A DNA stretch of 64,000 bases from Hydrogenophaga sp040372165 (GCF_040372165.1 NZ_BAABWG010000001.1:558001-622000), one strand, 5' to 3'. Shown: positions 15,579 to 25,153, counted from the stretch's first letter. Numbers and translations: made by a program. Notes: generated from the letters alone by a model not told the origin.

Positions 15579-16877
15579 TCAAGCGGATTTCGCGGCTTGC
15601 AGTGCAGCGCCAATGATGGCGATGCCTTCGTCGACGATCTCGTCCGATGCCGTCAGCGGCACCAGTACGCGAATGACGTTGCCGTAGGTTCCGCAGGTGA
15701 GCAGAATGAGGCCACGCTTGGTCGCTTCTGCCGCAATGGCTCGCGTCAGTTCTGCGTCGGGCTGCAGCGGCTCGCCGTCCTTGCACATTTCCATGGCTAC
15801 CATGGCACCCATGCCACGAATTTCGGCCACGCAGCGCTGCCCGGTCGTCACGGCCTTGAGCCCGTCAGTCAGGCGTTGGCCCAGTTCGCGGCTGCGCTTG
15901 AGCAGGTCTTGCTTCTCGAATGCTTCGATCACGGCCAACGCTGCCGCACACGCCATGGGGCTGCCGGCATAGGTGCCACCCAACCCGCCGGGCGCTGGTG
16001 CATCCATGATGTCGGCGCGACCAATCACGGCGGAAATCGGGAAGCCGCCGGCGAGCGATTTGGCAGATGTGATCATGTCCGGTGCCACGCCACTTTGCTC
16101 CACGGCAAACCAGGTGCCCGTACGGCCAGCGCCGGTTTGCACTTCATCGGCGATCAGCACGATGCCATGCTGGTCACAAAGGGCGCGCAGGCGCTCCCAC
16201 AACTCCTTGGGCGCGACGTTGAAGCCGCCTTCACCTTGTACTGGCTCCAGAATGATGGCCGCCACGCGGCTGGCCTCAATGTCGTTCTTGAAGATCTGTT
16301 CGATGGAGTCCATGGCGTCGTCCACCGACACACCACGCAGCGTGCTGGGAAACTTGGCATGGAAAATCTCGGCAGGGAAGGGGCCGAAGCCGGTCTTGTA
16401 GGGAGCGACCTTGCCGGTCAGGCCCAGCGTCATCATGGTGCGACCGTGGTAGCCGCCGCCGAATGCGATCACGCCAGAGCGACCGGTGTGCGCACGAGCA
16501 ATCTTGATCGCGTTCTCCACGGCTTCGGCGCCAGTGGTCAGAAACAGCGTTTTCTTGGCGAACTTGCCCGGGGCCAGCGTGTTCAGGCGTTCGGCCAGCT
16601 CCACATATGGCTCGTAGGCCAATACCTGGAAGCAGGTGTGGGTGTACTGGTCGAGTTGTGCTTTGACAGCTTCCATCACACCTGGATGGCGGTGGCCGGT
16701 GTTGAGCACGGCAATACCGCCCGCGAAGTCGATGTAGCGTCGGCCTTCCACGTCCCAGACCTCTGCGTTGTCGCCTTTTGCGACAAATATGTGGTGACTT
16801 TGGCCAACCCCGCGTGGGATGGCTGCTTCGCGCCGTGCCATGAGCAGGGCGTTGGTGAGTTGGGCGTCGCGTTGCAT
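15579..16877 (-). CDS. gabT: 4-aminobutyrate aminotransferase
   Basis: A 432-residue class III PLP enzyme that transaminates GABA with 2-oxoglutarate to give succinate semialdehyde. The PLP lysine is Lys273 in SAKSLAGGFP, the ring-nitrogen aspartate is Asp244 in LIADEVQTGAGRTG, and GAEAVENAIKIARA binds the cofactor phosphate. Length and motifs match E. coli GabT. The start at 16877 has GGAG eight bases upstream. It is divergent from a MocR/GabR-like regulator 143 bases away and is followed by its own terminator. Its product is the substrate of the dehydrogenase at 6381-7859. A closely related 5-aminovalerate specificity cannot be excluded. Confidence 0.92.
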   Translation of the reverse strand: MQRDAQLTNALLMARREAAIPRGVGQSHHIFVAKGDNAEVWDVEGRRYIDFAGGIAVLNTGHRHPGVMEAVKAQLDQYTHTCFQVLAYEPYVELAERLNTLAPGKFAKKTLFLTTGAEAVENAIKIARAHTGRSGVIAFGGGYHGRTMMTLGLTGKVAPYKTGFGPFPAEIFHAKFPSTLRGVSVDDAMDSIEQIFKNDIEASRVAAIILEPVQGEGGFNVAPKELWERLRALCDQHGIVLIADEVQTGAGRTGTWFAVEQSGVAPDMITSAKSLAGGFPISAVIGRADIMDAPAPGGLGGTYAGSPMACAAALAVIEAFEKQDLLKRSRELGQRLTDGLKAVTTGQRCVAEIRGMGAMVAMEMCKDGEPLQPDAELTRAIAAEATKRGLILLTCGTYGNVIRVLVPLTASDEIVDEGIAIIGAALQAAKSA

Positions 16878-16968
16878 GGTGTGCTCCAGGTCAACTGAAA
16901 GTATGAATCGGCTGACTGTAGGTGCGGTGACTGCTGGGTAACATATACAGACACCGTGCAACTCGAGG

Positions 16969-16997
16969 TGTACTGTGTAGCTCTCGCGACCAGTACA
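16969..16997. promoter_or_regulatory. Inverted repeat TGTACTG-N15-CAGTACA, candidate MocR operator
   Basis: Seven-base perfect arms with centres about two helical turns apart sit between gabT and the divergent MocR-family gene. MocR regulators such as GabR and PdxR bind paired sites in exactly this position, overlapping divergent promoters. A related ACTGTA occurs nearer gabT at about 16914. The assignment is inference from position. Confidence 0.45.
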
Positions 16998-17020
16998 GTT
17001 TCGTCCTCTTACACTTGGCC

Positions 17021-18424
17021 ATGTTCACCATCAACCCGAAAAGCTCCACCCCTCTGGTGGTTCAGATCGTCGACGGGTTTCGGGAGCTGATCCAGAGCGG
17101 GCACCTGAGACCTGGCGCCAAAGCGCCGTCGATCCGGCAGTTCGCCCACGCCCACGGCGTGAGCGTCTACACGGTGGTGGATGCCTACGACCGTCTGGTG
17201 GCACTGGGGTACTTCACTTCACGCCCGCATTCGGGCTTCTTCGTTCGTCAACGGGACCAGGCCAGTCGACGCCAGGCGCCACAAGCTTCCGAGTCAGGCG
17301 ACTACAGCTTTGACTCCATGTGGTACCTGCGCCGGGTCTTCGAAGCACGTGGCCTGCGCCTGAAGCCCGGCTGTGGCTGGCTGCCCGGGGAGTGGCTTTT
17401 TCACCAGGGCATGCGGCGCAGCCTTCGCAGTCTGGCGGCCGAAGACGTTGAGCTTGGAGGATATGGAGAGCCCAAGGGTTTTGCTCCCTTGCGCCAGCTG
17501 GTCCGGGATGCCCTGTCGGAGCAGGAAATCGCCGTGAGTGCTGATCAGGTGCTGCTCACACAGGGCTCCAGCCAGGCCATGGACCTGGTGGCGAGGCGTC
17601 TCATCCGCCCGGGAGACGCCGTGCTGGTGGACAACCCCGGCTACCCCAACATGTTGTTCTCATTACGCTTTCTGGGCGCCAAGCTGATTGGTGTGCCGCG
17701 CACGCCAGACGGCTATGACCTGCAGGCGCTCGAAGCACTGGTCAAGACGCATCAGCCCAAGGTGTTTTTCACTCAGCCCCGCTTGCAAAGCCCCACCGGT
17801 TCGGTAGCCAGTCTGGCCCATTTGCACCGGGTGGTCTTGCTGGCTGAACAACACGGGTTCACCGTGGTGGAGAACGACATATACGTCGACCTCGATCCAG
17901 AGCCCAGACCGTCGCTGGCCAGTCTGGACCAGCTGCAGCGCGTGGTCTATGTGGGCAGCTATTCCAAGACCATTTCACCCAACATCCGTGTCGGCTACAT
18001 GGCCGCGCCGCCCGACTTGCTCGAGGACCTGGCCCAGCTCAAGATGATCTCCGGGCTCACCTCATCAGAATTCAGCGAGCGCCTGGCTTATGGCGCGCTG
18101 GTGGACGGCCGGTGGCGCAAGCATCTTCGGGGGTTGCGGGACAGGCTGGCAGAGGCGCATCAGCGTGTGGCCCAGCAGCTTGAGGGTCTGGGTTTTGAGC
18201 TGTTCAGCGAGCCGGAGGCCGGCATGTTCCTCTGGGCGCGGCACCCCGACATCCAGAACGCCACCGAACTGGCCTACAAGGCGGCGGAGCAGGACATTCT
18301 GCTGGGACCAGGGCATTTGTTCGACCCGGACCTGGAGCCCAGCCCATGGATTCGGTTCAATGTGGCTTTTACCCAGGAACCGGCTGTGATGGCCTTCCTG
18401 CGCGAGCACGGCCACACTGGCTGA
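17021..18424 (+). CDS. MocR-family transcriptional regulator (GntR HTH fused to aminotransferase-like domain)
   Basis: A 467-residue fusion regulator. Residues about 5-75 form a GntR winged helix (PSIRQFAHAHGVSVYTVVDAYDRLVALGY). The rest is a fold-type I aminotransferase-like domain with the PLP lysine Lys316 in VGSYSKTISPNIRVGYM and the aspartate/tyrosine region VDNPGYPN. Such proteins (GabR, PdxR, TauR) sense an amine or amino acid through PLP. Divergence from gabT argues that it controls GABA catabolism, and possibly the downstream transporter and gabD. The ATG at 17021 is preferred over a TTG two codons upstream. The name gabR is not given because the effector is unproven. Confidence 0.9.
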   Translation: MFTINPKSSTPLVVQIVDGFRELIQSGHLRPGAKAPSIRQFAHAHGVSVYTVVDAYDRLVALGYFTSRPHSGFFVRQRDQASRRQAPQASESGDYSFDSMWYLRRVFEARGLRLKPGCGWLPGEWLFHQGMRRSLRSLAAEDVELGGYGEPKGFAPLRQLVRDALSEQEIAVSADQVLLTQGSSQAMDLVARRLIRPGDAVLVDNPGYPNMLFSLRFLGAKLIGVPRTPDGYDLQALEALVKTHQPKVFFTQPRLQSPTGSVASLAHLHRVVLLAEQHGFTVVENDIYVDLDPEPRPSLASLDQLQRVVYVGSYSKTISPNIRVGYMAAPPDLLEDLAQLKMISGLTSSEFSERLAYGALVDGRWRKHLRGLRDRLAEAHQRVAQQLEGLGFELFSEPEAGMFLWARHPDIQNATELAYKAAEQDILLGPGHLFDPDLEPSPWIRFNVAFTQEPAVMAFLREHGHTG

Positions 18425-18574
18425 CCCAGCCTGATTTCAGGGCTGCAATCGGCCTTCCATGGTCAAAAAGCCAGGCCGAAATGGGCTCTGCAGGCCAGGG
18501 GGTGCACAAGTTTGCGAAAATAGGCGTTTGGCCGGTGAAAATGCCGGTACCTCATTGCCAACTTGCAGCCCAAC

Positions 18575-21196
18575 ATGACCCGTCACGCCACCGTCGCCGA
18601 AATTCGTCAGACCTTCCTGGACTTCTTTGCCGAGCGCGGCCACACCGTCGTCGCCTCCAGCCCGTTGGTGCCCGGCAATGACCCCACGCTGATGTTCACC
18701 AACTCGGGCATGGTGCAGTTCAAGGACGTGTTCCTGGGCACGGACAAGCGCCCCTATGTGCGGGCGGCGTCGGTGCAGGCTTGCCTGCGCGCTGGCGGCA
18801 AGCACAACGACCTGGAGAACGTGGGTTACACCGCGCGCCACCACACCTTCTTCGAAATGCTGGGGAACTGGTCGTTTGGCGACTACTTCAAGCGCGAGAG
18901 CCTGAAGTGGGCCTGGGAGCTGCTGACCGAGGTGTACAAGCTGCCGGCTGATCGCCTGCTGGCCACGGTCTACCACGAAGACGACGAGGCCTTCGATATC
19001 TGGACAAAAGAAATCGGCCTGCCGCCCGAGCGCGTCATCCGCATTGGCGACAACAAGGGCGGCCGTTACAAGTCCGACAACTTCTGGATGATGGCCGACA
19101 CCGGCCCTTGCGGCCCTTGCTCGGAGATCTTCTACGACCACGGCCCCGAGATTCCGGGTGGCCCTCCGGGCAGCCCCGATGAAGATGGCGACCGCTTCAT
19201 CGAGATCTGGAACAACGTGTTCATGCAGTTCGACATGGACGAGCAGGGCAACGTCAAGCCACTGCCAGCCCCTTGCGTGGACACCGGCATGGGCCTGGAG
19301 CGACTGGCCGCCATCTTGCAGGGCGTGCACAGCAACTACGAGATCGACATCTTCGACGCGCTCATCAAGGCCGCTGCGCGCGAGACCGGCTGCGCCGATC
19401 TGAACAACCCGTCGCTCAAGGTCATTGCCGACCACATCCGCGCCACCTCTTTCCTGGTGGTGGACGGCGTGATCCCGTCCAACGAAGGCCGCGGTTATGT
19501 ACAGCGTCGCATCGTGCGCCGCGCCATCCGCCACGGCTACAAGCTGGGCCAGAAGAAGCCGTTCTTCCACAAGCTGGTGGCTGACCTGGTCAAGCTCATG
19601 GGGGATGCCTATCCGAAGCTGGCTGCGGACGCACAGCGCATCACCGACGTGCTCAAGGCGGAGGAAGAGCGCTTCTACGAAACGCTGGCCAACGGCATGG
19701 AGATTCTTGACGCCGCCATGGGTGATGGTGCCAGGGAATTGCCGGGTGATGTGGCCTTCAAGCTGCACGACACCTATGGCTTCCCGCTAGACCTCACCAA
19801 CGACGTCTGCCGCGAGCGCGGCGTGACCGTGGACGCCGCCGGCTTCGATACCGCCATGGAAAAGCAAAAGGCCCAGGCCCGTGCCGCTGGCAAGTTCAAG
19901 ATGGACAAGGCGCTGGACTACGCTGGCGACGCGAACACGTTCGTAGGCTACGACGACCTCGAAGCCAAGGCGAAAGTGGTGGCTCTATATGTGGACGGCA
20001 CTTCGGTGGCCGAGCTCAAGGCCGGCCAGCAAGGCATTGTGGTGCTCGACACCACCCCGTTCTATGCAGAGAGCGGCGGTCAGGTGGGCGATCAAGGCCA
20101 TCTGGACACCGACTCGGCCCACTTTGAAGTGGCCGACACCCTGAAGATCAAGGCCGATGTGTTCGGTCACCATGGCGAACTCACGCAAGGCACGCTGGCG
20201 GTAGGCGATGCCGTCAAGGCCAGCGTCAACGGTGGCCTGCGCGCGGCCACCGTGCGCAACCACAGTGCTACACACTTGATGCACAAGGCGCTTCGCGAAG
20301 TGCTGGGCAGCCACGTGCAGCAAAAAGGCTCGTTGGTCAACGACGAGCGCACCCGTTTCGACTTTGCGCACAACGCACCCGTCACGGCAGATGAGATCCG
20401 CCGCATCGAAGCCATCGTCAACGCCGAAATCCTGGCCAATGCGGCCACGCAGGCGCGTGTGATGGACATCGAGTCGGCCCAGAAGTCCGGCGCCATGATG
20501 CTGTTCGGCGAAAAGTACGGCGATGTGGTGCGTGTGCTCGACATCGGCTCCAGCCGCGAACTCTGCGGCGGCACGCACGTGCAGCGCACGGGCGACATCG
20601 GCTTGTTCAAGGTCGTTTCCGAAGGCGGCGTGGCCGCAGGCGTGCGACGCATCGAAGCGGTCACCGGTGAGCACGCGCTGGCCTACCTGCAGTCGCTGGA
20701 GAGCCGCGTGAGCGAAGCCGCTGGTGTGCTCAAGGCGCCAGCGACCGAGCTGACCAGCCGCATCAGCCAGACGCTGGATCAAGTCAAGGCGCTGGAAAAG
20801 GAAGTGGTGGCGCTCAAGGGCAAGCTCGCCTCCAGCCAGGGCGACGAATTGGTCACCCAGGCCGTCGACGTGAATGGCATCAAGGTTCTGGCTGCGACGC
20901 TGCAAGGTGCCGACGCCAAGACCTTGCGCGACACCATGGACAAGCTCAAGGACAAACTCAAGACGGCAGCCATCGTGCTGGCCGCCGTGGATGGCGCCAA
21001 GGTGCAGATCGCGGCGGGTGTGACGGCTGACAGTAGCGGCAAGGTCAAGGCTGGCGAGCTGGTCAACTTTGTGGCCCAGCAAGTGGGCGGCAAGGGCGGC
21101 GGCAAGCCCGACATGGCCATGGCCGGCGGCACCGATGCGGCGGCGTTGCCACAAGCGCTGGCCTCTGTGCAAGGCTGGGTGGCCGAGCGCGTCTGA
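18575..21196 (+). CDS. alaS: Alanyl-tRNA synthetase
   Basis: An 873-residue class II synthetase that charges tRNA-Ala. The catalytic domain has motif 1 and 2 regions (FTNSGMVQFKDVFLG, RHHTFFEMLGNWSFGDYFK) and motif 3 (VDTGMGLERLAA). The editing domain carries the zinc-binding HSATHLMH and CGGTHV motifs, and the C-terminal region has the coiled coil and glycine-rich DHHA1-like end (GGKGGGKPDMAMAGG). Length is typical. The ATG at 18575 precedes the family-typical SVAEIRQTFLDFF-like start. It is likely monocistronic: the next gene is convergent with only 3 bases between stops. Confidence 0.98.
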   Translation: MTRHATVAEIRQTFLDFFAERGHTVVASSPLVPGNDPTLMFTNSGMVQFKDVFLGTDKRPYVRAASVQACLRAGGKHNDLENVGYTARHHTFFEMLGNWSFGDYFKRESLKWAWELLTEVYKLPADRLLATVYHEDDEAFDIWTKEIGLPPERVIRIGDNKGGRYKSDNFWMMADTGPCGPCSEIFYDHGPEIPGGPPGSPDEDGDRFIEIWNNVFMQFDMDEQGNVKPLPAPCVDTGMGLERLAAILQGVHSNYEIDIFDALIKAAARETGCADLNNPSLKVIADHIRATSFLVVDGVIPSNEGRGYVQRRIVRRAIRHGYKLGQKKPFFHKLVADLVKLMGDAYPKLAADAQRITDVLKAEEERFYETLANGMEILDAAMGDGARELPGDVAFKLHDTYGFPLDLTNDVCRERGVTVDAAGFDTAMEKQKAQARAAGKFKMDKALDYAGDANTFVGYDDLEAKAKVVALYVDGTSVAELKAGQQGIVVLDTTPFYAESGGQVGDQGHLDTDSAHFEVADTLKIKADVFGHHGELTQGTLAVGDAVKASVNGGLRAATVRNHSATHLMHKALREVLGSHVQQKGSLVNDERTRFDFAHNAPVTADEIRRIEAIVNAEILANAATQARVMDIESAQKSGAMMLFGEKYGDVVRVLDIGSSRELCGGTHVQRTGDIGLFKVVSEGGVAAGVRRIEAVTGEHALAYLQSLESRVSEAAGVLKAPATELTSRISQTLDQVKALEKEVVALKGKLASSQGDELVTQAVDVNGIKVLAATLQGADAKTLRDTMDKLKDKLKTAAIVLAAVDGAKVQIAAGVTADSSGKVKAGELVNFVAQQVGGKGGGKPDMAMAGGTDAAALPQALASVQGWVAERV

Positions 21197-21199
21197 GCT

Positions 21200-22156
21200 T
21201 CAGGCAGTGGCCGGCGATCCGTCCGGCCACGTCAGGTGCATTCCACTGCTGAATGACCTTGGGCGGCCCGTGACCGGGTCGTCGAAGGCGATCCCTTGGG
21301 CCAGCAAGCGCAGAGGGGTACTGAAGTCGTCCTCGGCCGAACTCCCTCGAGCAACCTTCGGGTAGAACTGGTCTCCCAGCAAAGGCAGTCCCAAGCCTGC
21401 CATGTGAACACGCAACTGGTGGCGCCGGCCGGTCACAGGTGTCAAGCCATACAAGGCGTGATCTCCATTCGCGGTCAGTCGTTCGATGTGTGTCTCACTG
21501 TTGGGAGGCAGTTCCGTGCGTTCGATCATGCGGAAGAACTGCGTCGGGTCTTCGCTCAAATGGCTCATCCGCGTCTGGGGGAACGCTACGGACGTATCAT
21601 GTCGTGCGACGGCCTGGTAGCGTTTTTGCACGGTGCGATCCCTGAACAATGCCTGGTACGCGGCTCGGTCCTCCGGTCGCTTGGAGAGCACAACCAGCCC
21701 CGCGGTCTCGCGGTCAATGCGGTGAACGGGGCTGAGGGTGTCGATGCCGGTTTTCCGCTTGAGCCGCACGAGCAGCGTTTCCTGAACAAACCGGCCCCCG
21801 GGCAGCACGGGCAGAAAATGCGGCTTGTCTGCCACGAGCAAGACATCGTCTTCGAAAACAATGTGAGCTTCAAACGGAACCGGCGTTTCGTCCGCCAGAT
21901 ACCGGTAGTAGTAGACGCGCAGACCGGACCTGAAAGCCTCGGTGTCGGCGAGCGCATGACCGTCTTCACCGAGAACTTCTCCTCGCGCAAACCGCTCTTG
22001 CCATTCAGATCGGGATACGGCAGGAACGCGCTCGCTCAGGTAGTCCAGTACGGTGGCCCAGGGCTGCAGCCCTTTGGGCGGGCTGGGCATGACCACACAA
22101 CTCGGCGAAACGCCGTTGCGCGTCGGGATCAGGGGATTCTTGGCAGCAAAGGCCAC
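21200..22156 (-). CDS. RluA/RsuA-type 23S rRNA or tRNA pseudouridine synthase
   Basis: A protein of about 318 residues of the RluA-like pseudouridine synthase family. The catalytic aspartate lies in SPVHRIDRETAGLVVL, and the supporting motifs are VADKPHFLPVLPGG upstream and TGRRHQLRVHMAGLGLPLLGD downstream. The target uridine cannot be named. The start is uncertain: the family N-terminus NPLIPTRNGVSPS lies upstream of the first ATG (22090), so a GTG at 22156, 16 bases after the trmB stop, is proposed. It is co-directional with trmB and probably in the same transcript. Confidence 0.88.
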   Translation of the reverse strand: MAFAAKNPLIPTRNGVSPSCVVMPSPPKGLQPWATVLDYLSERVPAVSRSEWQERFARGEVLGEDGHALADTEAFRSGLRVYYYRYLADETPVPFEAHIVFEDDVLLVADKPHFLPVLPGGRFVQETLLVRLKRKTGIDTLSPVHRIDRETAGLVVLSKRPEDRAAYQALFRDRTVQKRYQAVARHDTSVAFPQTRMSHLSEDPTQFFRMIERTELPPNSETHIERLTANGDHALYGLTPVTGRRHQLRVHMAGLGLPLLGDQFYPKVARGSSAEDDFSTPLRLLAQGIAFDDPVTGRPRSFSSGMHLTWPDGSPATA

Positions 22157-22172
22157 GCCTGTGAGACGGGGC

Positions 22173-22910
22173 TCAGACCCGCTTGAACACCAGATCCCAG
22201 ACACCATGCCCGAGCTTGATGCCACGGTTTTCGAACTTGGTCAGGGGTCGGTAGTCGGGTTTTTCTGCATAGCCGCTGCCACCAGCTTCTGCGGTGTTGG
22301 CCAGCATGGGCTCTGCGCTGAGCACTTCCAGCATCTGCTCGGCATACGGCTCCCAGTCCGTGGCCAGATGGATGTAGCCGCCAGGCTTGAGGTGGCCCGC
22401 AAGGCGGTTCACAAATGGCGCCTGAATCAGCCGGCGCTTGTGGTGGCGACTTTTGTGCCAAGGGTCGGGGAAGAAGACGTGCACTCCGTCCAGACTTTGC
22501 TCGGGCAGCATGTTGTCCAGCACCTCCACTGCGTCATGACGGAAGATGCGGATGTTCTCAATGTTTTGCTCGCCGCACAGCTTCAGCAATGCGCCCACGC
22601 CGGGTTCATGCACCTCGCAGCAAAGGAAGTTGTCATCCGGGCGCGTCTGGGCAATGGCTGCCGTGGCGCCACCCATGCCAAAGCCAATCTCCATGATCAG
22701 CGGCGCATCGCGACCAAACAGGTCCGCGGGATTGAGCTTCCGGTTCGCGTCGTAGGCCAGCAAGAAACGTGGGCCAAATTGCTCAAACGCGCGCGTCTGA
22801 CCAGGTCCCATGCGGCCCGCTCTCAGCACATAGCTCTTGATGGTGCGGCGGTAAGGTGCCTCTTCGCCAGTGGCTTCGTTGGGGGCGGGCGTTGGTTCTG
22901 GAGTGGTCAT
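22173..22910 (-). CDS. trmB: tRNA (guanine-N7)-methyltransferase
   Basis: A 245-residue SAM-dependent enzyme that makes m7G46 in tRNA. The SAM site is IMEIGFGMGGATAAIAQ, and the TrmB signature FFPDPWHKSRHHKRR is intact, followed by HLATDWEPYAEQM. The ATG at 22910 follows a region with no protein-like character. The pseudouridine synthase gene follows directly, making a small RNA-modification cluster with gluQ 100 bases upstream. Confidence 0.96.
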   Translation of the reverse strand: MTTPEPTPAPNEATGEEAPYRRTIKSYVLRAGRMGPGQTRAFEQFGPRFLLAYDANRKLNPADLFGRDAPLIMEIGFGMGGATAAIAQTRPDDNFLCCEVHEPGVGALLKLCGEQNIENIRIFRHDAVEVLDNMLPEQSLDGVHVFFPDPWHKSRHHKRRLIQAPFVNRLAGHLKPGGYIHLATDWEPYAEQMLEVLSAEPMLANTAEAGGSGYAEKPDYRPLTKFENRGIKLGHGVWDLVFKRV

Positions 22911-23014
22911 GGGCAGGGAGAATGGGCTGCGGTCCTGCAAGCAGCAAGACAGATTGTCCCCCGTAAGGGGTGCTCCCATTGTAGAAGGGGTGCTCGGCTG
23001 CGCTTGGAGCAGAC

Positions 23015-23914
23015 TCAGGCGGCGGGGTGAATTGCTTGCCACTGAGCGACCAGCCGGCTCAGCATGTCTGGAACCGCCCCCGGTTCTGTAGACAAGCCCA
23101 GCGCCTGAGCCGCCGACGCGAGCTTCCCAGGCAAGTCGTCCACCGGCAATTCGGGCGCCCCTGTTTGTTTGCTGAGCTTGTCGCCTCGCTCGTCCAGCAC
23201 GAGTGGGGTGTGCAGGTAGCTCAGCGTCGGCGCGCCCAGCGATTGCTGCAACACGATTTGACGGGCCGTGTTGTCGGCGAGATCTTCACCGCGCACCACG
23301 TGCGTGATTTCCTGCCAGGCATCGTCAACCACCACAGCCAGCTGGTAGGCCCACAGGCCGTCAGAGCGTTTGACGGTGAAGTCGCCGATCTCGGCTTCCA
23401 CATCTTGCTCTTGCTTGCCCAGCCTTCGGTCTGTCCAGTGGACCACGGGCTGTCCGTCCGGAATGGCGAAACGCCAGGCCACGCCAGGTTTGTCGAACAG
23501 GGCTTGGGGTGTCAACGGGGCGGGGCGACATGTGCCTGGGTACACCGGCGCGTGGAACCGTTCCGGTAGACGCCCCAGCGCTTCGAGTTTGGCGAGAATT
23601 TGCCGGCGTGAGCAGGTGCAGGGGTAGGCGCAAGCCGATTGGCACAGCTGCGTCAGTGCCGCCTCGTATGCAGCGAAACGGGTGGACTGCCAGACCACGG
23701 GTTCATCGCTGGTCAGCCCGAAGGCAGCCAACTGAGCCAGGATGCGTTGATCTGCGCCCGGCATGATGCGCCCGGTGTCCACGTCTTCCATTCGCACCAG
23801 CCATGTGCCGCATGCTGCACGGGCGTCTAGCCAGCTGGCCAGCGCCGCCACCAGTGATCCGGCGTGCAGGGGACCGGTGGGCGAGGGCGCGAAGCGTCCC
23901 CGGTAGCGCGGCAT
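23015..23914 (-). CDS. gluQ: Glutamyl-Q tRNA(Asp) synthetase
   Basis: A 299-residue truncated glutamyl-tRNA synthetase paralogue lacking the anticodon-binding domain. It attaches glutamate to the queuosine base of tRNA-Asp. The class I signature appears as APSPTGPLHAGSLVAAL, a zinc site as CPCTCSRR with the later PGTCR, and the KMSKS equivalent as DKLSKQTGAPEL. Length is as expected. Its ATG overlaps the stop of the upstream flavoprotein gene by one base (TGATG), so the two are co-translated. Confidence 0.95.
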   Translation of the reverse strand: MPRYRGRFAPSPTGPLHAGSLVAALASWLDARAACGTWLVRMEDVDTGRIMPGADQRILAQLAAFGLTSDEPVVWQSTRFAAYEAALTQLCQSACAYPCTCSRRQILAKLEALGRLPERFHAPVYPGTCRPAPLTPQALFDKPGVAWRFAIPDGQPVVHWTDRRLGKQEQDVEAEIGDFTVKRSDGLWAYQLAVVVDDAWQEITHVVRGEDLADNTARQIVLQQSLGAPTLSYLHTPLVLDERGDKLSKQTGAPELPVDDLPGKLASAAQALGLSTEPGAVPDMLSRLVAQWQAIHPAA

Positions 23915-25002
23915 CAGATGAGAGCCAGCGCCATCTCCAGACCAGAGACGAACGCGTTCTCCACCCGGCAGCCCAGGCACCAGTCGCCGCACAGGCCAAT
24001 GCCCAGCGATTTGTCGTACAGGTAGGGCTCACCCAGTGGCATGGTGGTCTGGGCAAAGCGCCAGCGGTGCACAGTGGCGTGGCTGGGCGTGACGCGAATA
24101 CCGGTGATCTCCGCAAAACCCTTGAGCAGCTTGGCCTTGACGCGCTCTTCGCCGTCTTCCAGGTGTTTGGCAGACCATGCCGGGCTGGCCTGCACTGTCC
24201 AGCGCTCCACGGCTTCGCGGCCAGGTTTGCTGTTTTCGCGGGAAACCCAGCTGATTCGGTGGTGGGTACTGCGGGCCACATTCCATTGGGGCCCGAGGCT
24301 GTACAGGCCGGGTTGCATGGCCTGCGGGTAGGCCACCATCAGTGTCCAGCAAGGAGCGACTTCCACATCGGTGAGCGCTTTGCGCATCTCGGGTGCCAAG
24401 CCTGATGCCTGGAGCAGGTCGTGGGCCTGACCGTGTGGAATGGCCAGGATGACCCGGTCAAAGCCGCCGATGACACGTTGACCGCCTTCCTTGTCCTGCG
24501 AGCGCAACTGCCATTGCTCGGGCGTGATGGCGTCGCGCTCGATCTCGGTGACCTGCTGCTCTGTCCAGACCTTGCTGGCTGGCAGGCCGTGAGCTTCTGG
24601 CTCCGCCAGCGGCTCAGCCCAGTACTCGACCAGCGACCGCATGCCCGGGGACGGCACGAAATGCGGTTCGGCGTTGGGCGGCGCGCTGGTCAGCACATGC
24701 CCCATTTCGTCCAGCACCCTGACCGTATTGGCACTCCAGGGCCGGACCAGATGAACGGCTGTCTTGAGCGCCTGGGCAAAGCGGCCGTCGCGCACCGTGA
24801 AGTACTGGGCGCCGTGGTCAAAGCCGCCAAACGGAGAGGGGCGTGTCGCCATGCGGCCGCCCACGGACGCGCTCTTCTCGAACACCGTCACATGGTGACC
24901 GGCTTGTGCCAGTGTTCTGGCGCAACTCACGCCTGCCATTCCGGCGCCGATGATGGCAACTTGAAGGGGGGAATCGGTGGTTTGGGCGTGACCAGTAGGC
25001 AT
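23914..25002 (-). CDS. FAD-dependent oxidoreductase, renalase-like
   Basis: A 362-residue flavoprotein with an N-terminal Rossmann dinucleotide site (VAIIGAGMAGVSCARTL), the ribose-binding acidic end VFEKSASVGGRMATR and the renalase-family FDHGAQYFTVRD segment. A C-terminal FAD contact is GLCGDWCLGCRVENAF. Bacterial members oxidise dihydropyridine isomers of NAD(P)H; the exact substrate here is not known. The ATG at 25002 was chosen because the upstream frame is Arg/Lys-rich and unlike the family. It is coupled to gluQ by a one-base overlap. Confidence 0.88.
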   Translation of the reverse strand: MPTGHAQTTDSPLQVAIIGAGMAGVSCARTLAQAGHHVTVFEKSASVGGRMATRPSPFGGFDHGAQYFTVRDGRFAQALKTAVHLVRPWSANTVRVLDEMGHVLTSAPPNAEPHFVPSPGMRSLVEYWAEPLAEPEAHGLPASKVWTEQQVTEIERDAITPEQWQLRSQDKEGGQRVIGGFDRVILAIPHGQAHDLLQASGLAPEMRKALTDVEVAPCWTLMVAYPQAMQPGLYSLGPQWNVARSTHHRISWVSRENSKPGREAVERWTVQASPAWSAKHLEDGEERVKAKLLKGFAEITGIRVTPSHATVHRWRFAQTTMPLGEPYLYDKSLGIGLCGDWCLGCRVENAFVSGLEMALALI

Positions 25003-25153
25003 GGCAGCTTGTTGTTTGTGGCGTTGTCGGTATGTCTGGACCCCGCGACTGGCGCGGCGTGTCACTTGTCTCGTGTCTCTTTTCTTGCGCACCCCTGAAT
25101 GTAGCAGCCTCAGCCAATCCTGCGGGCTCTGCCTTCAGGGGCAGCCGGCGGAT

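Noticed and set aside
15540..16898. Long plus-strand frame opposite the GABA aminotransferase, and a similar one opposite alaS (19985-21172)
   Set aside because: Both are antisense shadows of confidently identified genes; composition is low-complexity and no start signals are present.
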